Shown here: positions 1 to 12,000 of the stretch, in pieces
How the letters are laid out: every line of letters starts with the position of its first letter
How positions within the stretch are numbered: the first letter of the stretch is position 1
NCBI GenBank assembly: GCA_026018925.1
Contig: JAKSZU010000003.1
Span: 5,872,367-5,936,366, forward strand
Reading direction: 5' to 3'
DNA length: 64,000 nucleotides
DNA from: Tupaia tana
Taxonomy: Eukaryota > Chordata > Mammalia > Scandentia > Tupaiidae
Translations under genes and position numbers: made by a program
The notes under the pieces: generated by a model
Database searches by the model: none
What the model was told of the DNA's origin: nothing
The model's input: only the letters and a program-made list of their open reading frames with translations

Positions 1-2250
1 AAGGAGCAGAGGAGGGGAGGGGCAGGAAAGCTCCCCCCGGGAGCAGCTGGGCCGAGGGCTCGGACCGCCCTGCCCTCTGGGCCTCGGTGCGCTGGCCGGC
101 GCCGGCGGGCGGGCGTGGGGCCCAGCTCCCTTCTTCTCGGTGCAGCGAGCCTGGCGCAGCGTCCGGCCGGGCCTGGTCCCGGGCAGCCCCAGCGCGGGCT
201 CCGGCGCTCCTAGCCTTCCCTGGGGGTGGGGTTAGTTACAAAGGTTCCCGTGGGTCTCTGGAGCGGGGAGCTCGCGGCCGCTTCTCATCTGAGAGCAGTC
301 CCAGGGCCCGGCCCGCCTCGGCCCCGCACAGGGAATGTCCAGAGGTGCTGTGTCACCACCTGGTCTTCTAATTTGGAAGGAGTTGGAAAGGCCTTTTTGT
401 TGATGAAAAGTTGGAAACAGTGGCACATATCTGCAAATATCGAAAGAATAAAGATTTTGGCAAGTTATACTCAAGCCCCGCACGAGTCGGTCAGAACTGG
501 TAGGGCAGAGACCCAGCGCCTGGGGAGAGGCGGCAGCGGGATGAAGAGGAGGAGGAGGCGCGAAGGCGGCGGCGGCGGCAGTGGCTGTGCCCTGTGCGGT
601 CGAGGGCCGAGCGGTCTGTCTTGGCGGGAATGTTGGCCACTGGGTGGCCTGGGTCCCGTCCCTCCATTCTCCCAGGCTCCCAGGAGCCAAGGGCGTGGGA
701 GAGGACAAAGGACAGCGACTGCAGCCTGAGAGAAGCACAGCCGGGCGGCAGGGGCTGGCAAGCAGGTGCCAGAGTCAGTCGCCGCCGGCAGCCCCACGGC
801 AGCCCCGGCCCCTCCTGGGCCCCGCGGCCTGGACCGCCACAGCCCTCTGCCCCTCTGGACCAGGGAGGAGGGAGTGGATGGACCGCTGCCACCGAGTCCC
901 CGGACAGAAGAGCTGGTCGGGGCAAGTGGGGTGCAGCCCGCTCCAGCCAGGCTGGTGCGCCAAGAGGCCCCCAACCAGCAGAGAACTCCCGCAGCCCCAT
1001 GGACCTCCCCAGCAAGGATGGAAATGGGGGCAAGAGTGGCCGCGAGATGGTGCATGAAGTCATGGCGGGAGACCGGGACGTCACAGTCATGTCCAGCAGG
1101 GTCACTAGCCACAGAGCAGGCAGGACAAACGGCCCCTCGAGCAGATGCAACTGCTGGGGACGATGAGGAGAAGGGGGCGGTCCCAACAGTGATGACGAGA
1201 GGGGAGGTCCCAAGATACACCCACAGAGTCGGCATGTCTAGAGGCCGCCTCGGGGACAATGGCGCAAGTGAGGTCACCATGGAAACAATGGGATAATAAG
1301 GTGGCCACTGTGAGGATGGAGGATGGCGGGCCCAGAGGGAGGCCGTGTCGCCGGCAGCAGCGAGGAGGGCAGGCAGCAGTGACGCAGGCAGCAGAGGGGC
1401 ACGATGGTGCGAGGAGCCGTGGAGCCGGGGTAGGGGGGCAGAGGGAGGCAGAGCCCTGGGGTTGTCACTGAACGAGCCAACCAGGGAGAGGGACGCAAGA
1501 ATGGCACTGAGGCAGTGGATGACAGAGGCACGAGGTGGGGGACAGAGCAGGTGCCGGGCGGTGATGGCGGGCGCCATGGCCACGTACGGGCACAAGCAGG
1601 CGGCCACCAGGGCTCTGCCTATCTCAGTGGCCTGAGCCCAAGCAGAAGCCGTGAGTGTAGGCAGGGCCAGGCCGGGTAGGCACGACACGTGGCAGCAGCG
1701 ACAGCAGGGCGAGGGCTACGAGCACAGTGGCTGCGGGCATGTGTGGCAGGCGTGTGGCAGGCTCAGTGCGCAGGGCAGGCAGCCGGGAGGGAGCAGCGTG
1801 CCGGGTGGCAGGCAGAGGTGAGGGTGCGTGAGCAAGGCCGGGGAGCGCGAGCTCCACGGGACGGGCCTCAGGGTCTGGCCTGGCCAGCTGGACTTGGGCC
1901 CAGGCGGAGACTCAAGCTCTGGCTCCCAGAGAGACGCATGAGTGACGAGTGATGCGGCAGGACGGGTGGTGTGGTGACAGTCCATGCCACATGGTGGCTC
2001 ACCCACCTCAGTCTGGCCTGAGACACCAGGAACAGTGCAGCCCAGCCAGTGGGAGGGCTAGCATGGTGCCAGACACAGCAGGCCAGGGGGCCTGGAGCCC
2101 AGGGGCTGGCCCCCGTGGGCACAGTGGGCCCGGGCGGGGCGAGGTTTGTGGGGAGGGGCGAGTAGCTCACAAGGAGACAGGACAAACCTGAGAGGGAGGA
2201 AGGAGGCAGCGTGGTGAAGCCCAGGAAAAGATGGCTAAGCCTTTGTTAGA
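1..2250. other. GC-rich AGAP3 intron 8 segment, no gene recognised
   Basis: This stretch is very GC-rich. CpG is frequent in the first 900 bases, and a purine-rich, loosely repetitive stretch runs from about 1,000 to 2,200. Many frames stay open on both strands, the longest being a minus-strand frame of about 405 codons, but base composition explains that. No protein family, splice-supported exon or recognisable repeat was seen. By position it lies in the AGAP3 intron downstream of exon 8. An unannotated promoter or island is possible for 1-900. Confidence 0.4.
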
Positions 2251-2335
2251 CCAATCACAGCGGTAGGTGGGAAGCATGAGTTCCCCTCGGCAGTGGGGGG
2301 ACGGAAAAGGAGGTGGGAGGCGGACGGGGCGGCCT

Positions 2336-2450
2336 GGGCTCTGACTAGGTCGGCCAGCTAACCCTCTGTGTCGCCTTGGGCAAACAGCCTTCCGGCCTCC
2401 GGTTCATTAGCTGTTGAATCAAAGGGTCAGGGGGGTTAGACTGGTGAGTC
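2336..2450. repeat. MIR-like ancient SINE fragment
   Basis: The text around 'cgccttgggcaaacagcc' and 'ggttcattagctgttgaatc' resembles the diverged 3' half of a mammalian-wide interspersed repeat. Weak match by eye only. Confidence 0.35.
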
Positions 2451-2761
2451 CGCGGAGCCTGCACACTGACACAGAATCCCGGAGGGGCCTAGAGCGGGAG
2501 GCCCAGGGCAGGGGGAGTGTGCACAGCAAGGGGGTGGGCCTTCGGGGGACCTGGAGGGCAGCGATGGGAAGCCCCCTGTGGGCTCGGAGGAACAGTCTGG
2601 AAGATTCTGCAGGCACCAGGAAGGAGCCCCGGGAAGCTGTGTGTGTCTGTGTGTGCCAGACAGGCTGCGGTGGCTTCCCCCCGGCTCGGCGGCCCGCGCC
2701 CCTCCTGCTCAGTCCTGCCTGCTTAGTGGGCAGGGGCGGGGGTGGAGGGCGGGTCACGTAC

Positions 2762-5700
2762 CGTGAAGATGTTGGAGCGCCGCTTGGACTGCTTGCGGAT
2801 GGGCGTGGGGGTGGAGGCGGCGGCGATGGTCTCGATGCGCAGCTCCCGCTGGCTGATGCTGGGGGTTGAGGGGACTGAGGACGAGTAGTCGCTGAAGGCG
2901 CTGCCACCGCCATTCGTGGCCTGGGGACAGAAAGGGCTGTTGAAGGTGGCTCTGGGGTAGGAAGCTGTGGGTCCCGGGGCAGCAGCGGAGCTCCAGACTT
3001 GTAGCAGTGACGGCGACCGGGCCCAGGCTCACGGGGCAGCAGAGGGGCCACTAGCGCCTCAGGATGGTATGGGGCAAAGTCAGCCTGGCCTCAAGGGCCA
3101 GGACCCGCTGGGCACCACACTGGGCTGCCCCACGAGAGCGGAGAGGCAGGAGTGCTTCTGCTCCAGCCAGGGGCGACCCAGAGGCACAGGCCAGCAAGCC
3201 AAATCTGTGCCAGGTTGGGCAGGAATGACTGGAGTCTGGCTTGCAGAGCTCTAGAGCAACCCCCGGCCCAGTGCTGTGCAGAGGGTGCAGGAGGCAGGAG
3301 GGGGCGCCGGGGAGACTAAGGTTTGTTTCCAACATGCGCGTGACAGGAAGAGTGATTCAGGAACGGCTGGACAGGACCAGGAGTGCCAACAGGGTCATCA
3401 CAGATAAGGACCGGAGAAGGGAAAGGAGCAGAGATTGGAGAGATGACGGGACAGAAACTGCAAGCCACGTCCACGGGGCCCAGGGAACAGGCACAGCAGA
3501 GGCGCGTGGCCTGCTCTGCTGACAGCCCTCGCTGGAGCTCACAGCCTGACGGTCGCCTTCCTCGAACCTGACTCCATGCACAAGGCGTGCTGTGCACAGG
3601 CCACCGTGCTCAGCCAGCTGGCCCTGGGGACCAAGCCCCCTGTAGAGATGTGCTGCGCAAGCCCCAGGCCCTGGCCGTGGAGGGCAGAGCTGCTCTGAGG
3701 AAGTGAAGAGAGACCCATCGGCCCTCCTTTTCCCTGTGACGGCCCGTGGGGAGGAACCATGAGTTGGCTACAGGGCCGTCCCAACACAGCCACAAGCCAG
3801 CGCAGAGAAGCCCCACCCGGCACCTCGCAGGGCACCGAGAGCCATCTGTCCCCCTGGGCAAGTGCTGCCCTTCTACAATGAGAATGCTCAGTAGTGCTGA
3901 GAGGGCCAGCCCGTTCTCAGTAGCTGTCAGCTCCCCGCTCCGTCTAAGACAGTGAAGTGGCCACAGGCAGGTAGAGAAGTGAGGGCCAGGCCCACCATGC
4001 CCACACCTGCCACAGGCCAGAGTAAAGCAAGTCTGAAGGACGTTCTGGCCTCCCCGTGCTGCTGAGCGGTTTGGGTGGGGGCAGTTTATAAGACAAAAGC
4101 GCATGTTCACGCTGAGGTACAGACACTCCCCACCGGGGCAAGGCTGGTGGGGAATGGGAGGGTGGGGGACCGACAGGGGTACAGGCGAGGCTAAGACCAA
4201 CAGCAGAAATCGGGCCACATCAAGGTTAGGAGGTAGAGGAGGTGGGCAGGCGTGATGGGGGCGTGGGACACATGCAGATGGGACGGCGGCGCGGCAGGGG
4301 TGGCGGAGCAGCGGGGAGGCTAGCGCACCTGGTTGATGTGCACGGCCGGGATGGAGGCAGCGGACACTGCCGAGTGGCTGGGCGAGTTGGGCAGTGACTT
4401 GCAGGGCCCGATGGCCAGCTGCTGCTTCTTCCGCAAGGCCACTACCTTTTGGGCCACTGCAGGGGACAGCAGAGTCAGTTATACTGCTGGGGAGAAGGGG
4501 ACAGCCCACTTAGCGCCCCCAACACGCAGCCACACTCGCCAGGAGCCCGCTGCACCCCCTCCGGCCCGGCGCCCGAGTTACCGTCCTGGAAGACACGCTC
4601 CACGTTGAGCCCGTAGGTGGCGCAGGTCTCGTAGTAGGTGCAGCGCTTTAAGTCCGTGGAGAGCTTGCGGGCCCTGCTGTCGTCGATGACCCGGGGGTTC
4701 GCGGCGCTGATAGCGTCTGTCGGAGGTGGGAGGGTGGGAGTCACTCAGTTTGCAGAGGAGCTGGGGCAGCAGAAGGGCCGGAGGCAGAGGCCCAGTGAGT
4801 AGAACACCAGACACGGTGGGCGTCCGAGTCATTTCAACCCTGATGCCCCTCACCGCATGGAAATAAGCCAGGCACTTAAGGCCTGAGTCTTCACGATAGT
4901 CACAGGGACTGCAGGATGGGCAGGGAGGGACAGGGCAACGCCTTCAGTTATGGCCCCACTGAAGGACTCAGAGGCCCAGTCAGCCCTGGGAAGAGCATGG
5001 GGGCTCGAGCTTCTCACACCTGCCCACCCAAGCTTCACCTGGACCCCACCTGACCCCACTCCCCACCCTGCCACGCGATCCCTGTCCGGCCCGCTTTCCC
5101 CGGCTCCTGCAGAACCCCGCCTCACCCTGTGTGCCCACCAGCACCATGGGCACCTCGCTGGCGTTGCGGAAACTGCAGAGCCGCAGGAAGTAGTTGTACA
5201 CCGTCTGGAAGCTGATCTCATCCTCTAGGCTGAATACGAACACCACCGCATCGACCCAGGCAGCAAACTGAGGAAGATCAAGAAGGATTAGCCCTTTCCC
5301 CGGGCCCACAGAGGCCTCGCCAGTGAGCAGACCCCAGCAGATCTGTCTCCTAGACACAGCAAACAGGCACCGAGCACAGGGGGTGCCCCGCCTGGGTGGC
5401 GGTGGGGCGGGCAGGAGGGGCAGGAGTGTCACCTGGAGCTCTGGGGGGCCTCCTTCATCTCGGATCAGCAGCAGGTAACTCTGGCCGTCCACCACAATCT
5501 CCTTCTTAAAGCGACCCCCTAGGACAGAGTGCACGGTCAGGGCCATGGAGCAGAGACAGAGACCACAGACCAGGTGAAGAAATCTACAGCTTCCAACAGA
5601 GGAGATCAGAGGACTGGGCAGGCCAAGGGGTCGAGACCCCCAGACCCGCAGAAGGGCAGGGCAGTGTGGTCAGCCTCAGAGCCGGCTGGCATGACACTCA

Positions 5701-6099
5701 CCTTCAGGGGACTCCTCCTGGACATAGGTCCCCGTCAGATAGCGGTGCACCAGGGCCGACTTCCCACTAGACAGGTTCCCCACTATGCCCTGTGGGAGCA
5801 GAAGGCACAGAGCCACATTCAGGGGGCAGGGCAGGAAAGGCCCAGGAACCCCAGTAAGGAGGAAGGCCAGGGCAGAAGGGAAGGGAAGAGCAGGTGGGAG
5901 AAGGAAGGCCCAAAGAAGCGCGAGGCGATGGAGAGACCGAGCTGAGAGACAGCAAGAAGCCGGGAGCAGCACTGCCCAGCCTGGGGCCCCAGGCCTCCCA
6001 CCAGTTCCAGGGCTGCCAGGGCCCCGAGGGCCTCACTCACCACTTTCAGCTCTGGCACGGAGCGGCTCAGGGTCCACTCCTGGCTGTTCACAAACGAGT
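2762..6099 (-). CDS. AGAP3: AGAP3 exons 2-8: GTPase-like domain and Ser-rich linker
   Basis: This seven-exon block is shared by both alternative first exons. Exon 2 starts [20 protein letters not shown]. Exon 3 carries the P-loop and exons 4-6 complete the G domain ([48 protein letters not shown]). Exon 7 carries [19 protein letters not shown], and exon 8 the [18 protein letters not shown] linker. Every junction has a GT donor and an AG acceptor and keeps phase. The donor of exon 8 is at 2761/2760. AGAP G domains bind and hydrolyse GTP weakly and act in cis as regulatory modules (family knowledge). Confidence 0.93.
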
Positions 6100-9000
6100 C
6101 TATGGAAGACAGAGCCACCCATCAGGGCTAAGGGGTACCAGCGCCTGCCTGACCACACCACCGGTGCCCCCTACAAGGACAGCACTGTCCTTAATGGGAC
6201 CCCATCTCCTGCCACTCGTTCTCGAGGGACAGTGGGAAGGTTCTGGAGTGGAACAGAGTGAGGACAAGACTCCATACCTCTGACCCAGGGCCTGTACCTA
6301 TGCCTCTCCTCCTTCCTACTGCACCAGCAGGTGAGTGGTTCCCACCTTCAGCCACACCTGCCAGACACCTGGTACTCACACACCAGGCCCAGGTTAGGGG
6401 CCGTTCTGACAGGTCTCAGACCAGACCCACCACGGGCTGGGTACCTGGGTACCTGGTGGAGAGACCAGCCTACTGCAAGTAGGAACAGCTCACCCTTGGC
6501 AGGGTGGGGCCACCCACCACATTCCTGTGCCAGGGTGGAGGGAGGAGCCTCCCTGGCCCTGCTCTGAGAGCTACCTGCCCCACCCTGGCCCCCTGGTCTG
6601 GCCCTCCTCCCCAAGCACCTCCCTGGTGGGAGGCCCCACCTTTCTAACCCAGAGACCAGCCTCCTAGCAGGCTTCCCTCACCCATTCCTTGCACCAGCCT
6701 AACTCCCACCTGAGCAGGCAGGGTCGGAGGAAAGGAAAGCGCTCCACAGCCAGCCCCGCCCCCGCCCCTCTGCCCACCAGGTTTCACATCGGGGTCAGCT
6801 CCGGTGGTCCTGCCCGGGATTCTCTGGCTGGGCCGCACTCCCATCCCCACCACCGCTCCTCTGGTTGTTTCAGTGGCTGTGAGCACCAGGTCCACAGCAG
6901 TCCCTAAACTGAAACTCGGCTGTGAGGCAGCTGGAGGTGCGAGCCCCGAGGGGGGCCAGGTGACGCCTCGTCCAGCCTGAGGCCATCTGATTCCTGGAAG
7001 TCTGGGTCCTTTCCCAGGCAGCAATTCTGCTTCTGCCAGTCGGAAGGGGGCTGGGTTGGAACGGGCTTCCTGGGTTCCTATTCTAGCACACTATGGGCAG
7101 TGCTATCCCTGCACCGGCCCGCAACCCTCCGGTCACTGCCACGACTGCAGAAACTGGGCTGATGGCGCTCAGGCCGACCCGGCCAGCCCCTGCCCACGGG
7201 CACACCCACCCCTGCCAGGTAGGCTCCAGGCTGACTCTCACACAAGCTCTGTTTTCTGCTAGACTCCACAGAGGCCCCGCGGCCCCGCGCCGCCATTCCC
7301 CTTACCGCTCGGCGCACCCAGGAGCCCCGGGGCCGCGGCCGCCCGGCGGCTCCACAGAGGCGCGGTGGGCGCGGTGGGCGCAGCGGGCGCGGGCTCCCTC
7401 CGGCGGAAGCGGCTGGTGAGCAGCCTCCAGAGGCCGGCGGCGCTGCGGGGGCGGCCGGGCTCGGGCGAGGCGCACGCGGCCTCGGCGCCCAGCAGGTCGC
7501 GGCGGCTGGGGAAGGCGCCCAGGGAGCTGGCGTCGCCGTCGCTGCGGGTGCGCGCGCGGGGCGGCCGGGCCAGCAGCCCCGACTCGGAGCGCCGGATCTC
7601 CTGGCCGCGGCGCAGGCGGAAGCTGAAGCTCTTCCTGAGCGCCGAGAGGCCGCGCCGGGGACCCTCGGGGCCGCGCCCGCCGCCGCGGAACACCTGCCAG
7701 CGCTGGCTGCTCCACAGCGACGCGCCGCGCAGGAAGCCCGCGCTGCCCGCACGGCCCAGCCCCGCGCCCGCGCCCGGCGCCTCGGCCGCCCCGAGCTCCA
7801 GGCGGTTCACCTCCAGGAACGTCATGCTGGTGGGCCGCGGCCGCCGCGCCGGCTCCCCGGGGGCGCGGCTGCGCCGGACTGGCGCGGGGCTGGGCGCCGG
7901 GCTGGGCGCGGGCGACACGGACTGTCCCGAGGGCGCCGGGCCCCGGCGGCCGATGCGCGGGCGCAGGAGGCCGAGCAGCAGGCCGCGGGCGCCGGTGGGC
8001 GCCGGCCCCGGGCCGCCCGAGCACACACTCCGCGGCCGCCCCGGCTGCTCGCGCGCGGCGCACAGGGCGGCCTGCAGGGCGGCGGCGGCTTGGCCGGCCG
8101 GGGTGCCGTGCAGGTCCAGTGAGTCGCAGACGCTGTGGGCGCGGCGGCAGGCGGCGGGCCGCTCCCCGCTGCAGCTGTCCCCGGGCGGCCAGCCCCGCTC
8201 CATGCTCAGGGCCTGCGGGCGAAGGCCAGGCCCATGGCGAGGGGCGCGGGGCTGGGCCCGGGCCGGGGCCGCGGCCGGGGCGCACGGACCTCCGGCCTCT
8301 GGGCACTTGGTGTGGGCCGACTGAGTCCCTCAACTCCTCCACCTCGAAGCCGGCAAGCCCAGACCTGGAGAGGCCGGGATCCTGCCCAGTCAGGAGAGAG
8401 AGGCGGCAAGTCTGGCCTGGAGCCGCCAGGAGCCAGGAACGGCGGGCGCAGGGGAGCTGGCCTGCTGGGGCAACCCCCAGGAGCCCTCAGAAAACAGGAA
8501 ATTCCAGCCCAGGGCTCCTCCTAGGATTGGCCAGGTAGGTGAGGAGCTGTCATTAAAGAGCTGGCCAAATAAATAACAGTCCTGGAGTGCGGCAGGCCTG
8601 GGCCCCGGTTTGGAGAAGAGTGGGCCGTTTCTTTCCCCAAAGCAAGAACCACCAGAAAGACGGAAGACACTAGGGCAGACAGATGAAATCCCTAAATTAG
8701 GGGTCAGGAGGCAGTCTCCTCTGCCGTAAAATGGGGAGCTGGAACGAGGTGCCCTATCGTGGCCTTTGGCTCATGTTCCTGACTTGCTAGCTGCTGCCCG
8801 GGCTTCTGTTCACAGTCACTGGAGATCAGACAATCCAGAAGATACTCCTCCGTCTGGACCGGGCGGTGTGGTCCTAAGGGCAGCGGGGAAATGGAAAGCC
8901 CACCTGTGGTCTAGACCACAGTTCTGAGCCAGTGGGTCACTTCTGTGGCCCCGAGATCCCAGTCCCTGCTGCCGGTTAGGCCTCACTGCCTGCCCAGGGA

Positions 9001-12000
9001 GTGGAGTCTGAGCCCCCTGCATGAAGACACGCCTCTTGGAGCTCCCAAGCCCTCTCACCTTAACTGGGTCCAGGGCTCACCCCAGTGCTTGCTCACCCCA
9101 GTGCTCGGCATTGTAAACACCTGGCCCTGGAGACCCGCCAGTCTGCCACAGTCCACAGAGAGAAATCATCCCAGCCGCCTGTTCCAGATCAGGAGAAACC
9201 AGTTCAGGAGGTGGCCAGGGGAGAGGGGCTTGAGTTTGCTTTAAAGAGATAACACCCCCGGGTTCCTCCTCCCATCCCTCAGCTTCAGAATTCCAGGGTC
9301 CTGATGGGCATGGAGCAAAGCGGGAGACGCACATTCCTGAGGGGCTGGGGCGGGGGCAAGCCTGAGGGAGGCAGGGCCTCTCATCCCAGCTCCCACCCAG
9401 CAGAGCTGGGAACTGCCAAGTCCTGGGCTGGAGCTCCCGGCCTGGAGAGGCCTGGGGGCGAGCTGGTACTCCCCGGGACTAGTCATTAACAGCGGTGAGG
9501 GCAGCTCCCCTCCAGGGCGCCCCCACCCCCGTAATAAATGGTTTCGCAGAAGCACCTTCTTCCCCAGGACCTCTGGGCAGGGAGACAAGAACACAGCCCT
9601 GGAACCCTGGTTTGAGTCTGCCAGTCTCACTAGCCAGCCCTGACTTCCCTACCACCTAGGACGGCACCCTTCCCCAGAGATCAAGGCTGCCAGTCAATGC
9701 CCCCTGCTCCCACAAGCCGTGACCGGCAAGCACAGGCTGGCTGAGGGGCAGAGGACAGGGCGCCTGAGGGACGCTTGTTTTAGAACCAGCTGCTCCGTGG
9801 AAGTGCAGCAAGACAGAAGTGCTAGGCCCTGCTCCACACAGCTGGGACACACACACCCACACACCACACATACATACAACACACACGAGTCACTGCACAC
9901 ATACGTGTGATCACATGCCTATTAACTAACACATCACACACATACGAACCACCTCGCATGTGCTCACACACGTGTATACCACATAACACACACATTAGGC
10001 TGTCACACACAATTAACCGTCCCTCACACACTCACACACATACATAAATCACACACACATATATAAACCATCAGATATGCCTATCAGCTATCTCACACAT
10101 GCACATTCATACACATACGTCACACATATAAACCACACACGTGTGCACACATAAGTCATCACACACCTGTTAACCATCTCACATATATGCTTGCACACAT
10201 GCACACTGAATCTCAGGGAAGCAGGCGCTGTGCCCGGCCCCGGGAAGGTCGTGCTCTCAGAGCACACGTGGCTGTGGGTGCCACTTGTGCCAGCTGGCCG
10301 GCTGGGATGCTGGGGCCAACCAACTCCTAACCCTGGAAGAGCCTCCTCTTCCCTGCCTGGCTGCCTCCTCCTCCTCTCCCCTTGCCCAGGACCCTGTCCC
10401 GACCTGGGCAGCATCTGCTCCCACACAAACCTCTCAGGACATCAAACCCCTCGAGACCCCGAGAAGGGGCACGACTGCGTGCCACCCACTTGTCCTTATA
10501 GGATCCGTCCTGGGTCAGGGACAAGAGTCTGCTCCGAAGACGTGGCCAACACAGCTCACACAGCTGTCAGCCCAGGGCCTGGGGAAGGCGGGGCCACAGG
10601 CAGCCCCATGAAATGCAGGTTCTGCTCCTGAAAGCTGTCAGAAGCACCAGGTTGAACCCGCCTCCTGGGGGCGAGAGGCTCCACGGAGGTTTCTGGGGAT
10701 TAGAGATGACATCTCCCAGGCGCCTGCAGGTGCGTTCTGGGTCAGCAGGAGCACGCTGTCCCCGGGAGGCAGAGGTGCGGAAGGCGAGTGCCCATCAGCC
10801 TACGGGCCCTGGGGTCTGGGAGTCAAGAGAAAGGTCTGCATGGGCTGCTGAAGCTGGCCTGGGCCTCGGATGCCCTGCTCGTGTGAGCACATGTCCAGGG
10901 GGCACTGGGTCGTCATGGGGATGGAGGTGTGAGACGAGACAGCCTGTGCGGGAGAAAGCTGCCCCGAGCAGGACGGCCGGGGTCCCTGGATCAGTACTGG
11001 GCTGTGTACAGCTGCGGCCACGCAGCCCACAGGAAACTGGTGGGTGTCCTTGGAAGCGCGGGCACAGAGAACTGCTGGGAGTTTTCCCCTGGAAGTCGGA
11101 GCTGCTGGCTCCGCGGGGATGGCTGCTGACTTTCTGCAGCCCGGTGTGGTTCCGGGGCGCCCTGCCCTCCACGACCAGTCAAGCTCCTCTTGCCCACAAG
11201 GTGGCAGCAAACCATCTCCCTGAGACCAGGCACCCGCTGAGCGTGGAGGAAGGCTGCGGAGGAACTCCACTAGGCAGGAACCCCCCAAAATCTGCCCTGG
11301 TCACTGCAGCGAGGGCGCAGGAGGGGGGCCGCCTGCTCGCTAGCAGTTTTCTTCCCACCGTCCTGGGTCGGGGCTGAGAAGGGGCATGGGGCTTCGGGCT
11401 GCTCCCCCCCAGGCACCCGCCACCCTCACACCTGCAGGACACAGGCTTCCTGGCCATCTCACCACCACCCACCCAGACAATGAGCTGCTGTGGCGGCAAC
11501 AGTCACCCCTAAGTCCCACCCCTGGCTGCTTCATTGTGCCCCCCTCTTCACAGATAGCCATGCATTCACTCCCCAGGTGCTCGGGCCGAAAACGCAGAAG
11601 GGTGGCCTTCCAGGCCTGTCTCACCACCGTCCTGCAGCAGTTCCCAGTCCTGCTGGCTCTCCGCTGCCAGTGGCCCCCGTCTGCCCCACCTCCAGTGGCT
11701 CTCCCCCAATGGGCCCTTGCCAGCTCCTCTGTCCAGCAAGAAGCCAAGCCTCCACCCTCCCTGCCTTGGCCACACCCTTGGCTTCCAGCGGTCACCCTGC
11801 CTCGCCCCCTGGAAGCAGCATACTTACTCATCACTTCCAGCAAAACCCTGCACTGAGGTCCGCGTGGAGTGGTGCGGGAAGACCTCAGCTCATCCTTTTC
11901 CAGCCGGCATATGCCAGCACGGCTATCCCGCAGCTCCTCTCCCCACGGCCTGCCTCCCGGCCACACAGGCCCAGCCTGCTGCCCGCTGCTTGTCCTGGTG

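Noticed and set aside
471-1688. 405-codon open frame on the minus strand near the left edge
   Set aside because: Other frames on both strands are open in the same stretch, the sequence is GC-rich and loosely repetitive, and the translation matches no family I know.
7302-8342. 346-codon overlapping minus-strand frame over AGAP3 exon 1b
   Set aside because: It does not meet the phase needed to join exon 2. The neighbouring frame with the strong ATG does. CpG-island composition keeps several frames open.
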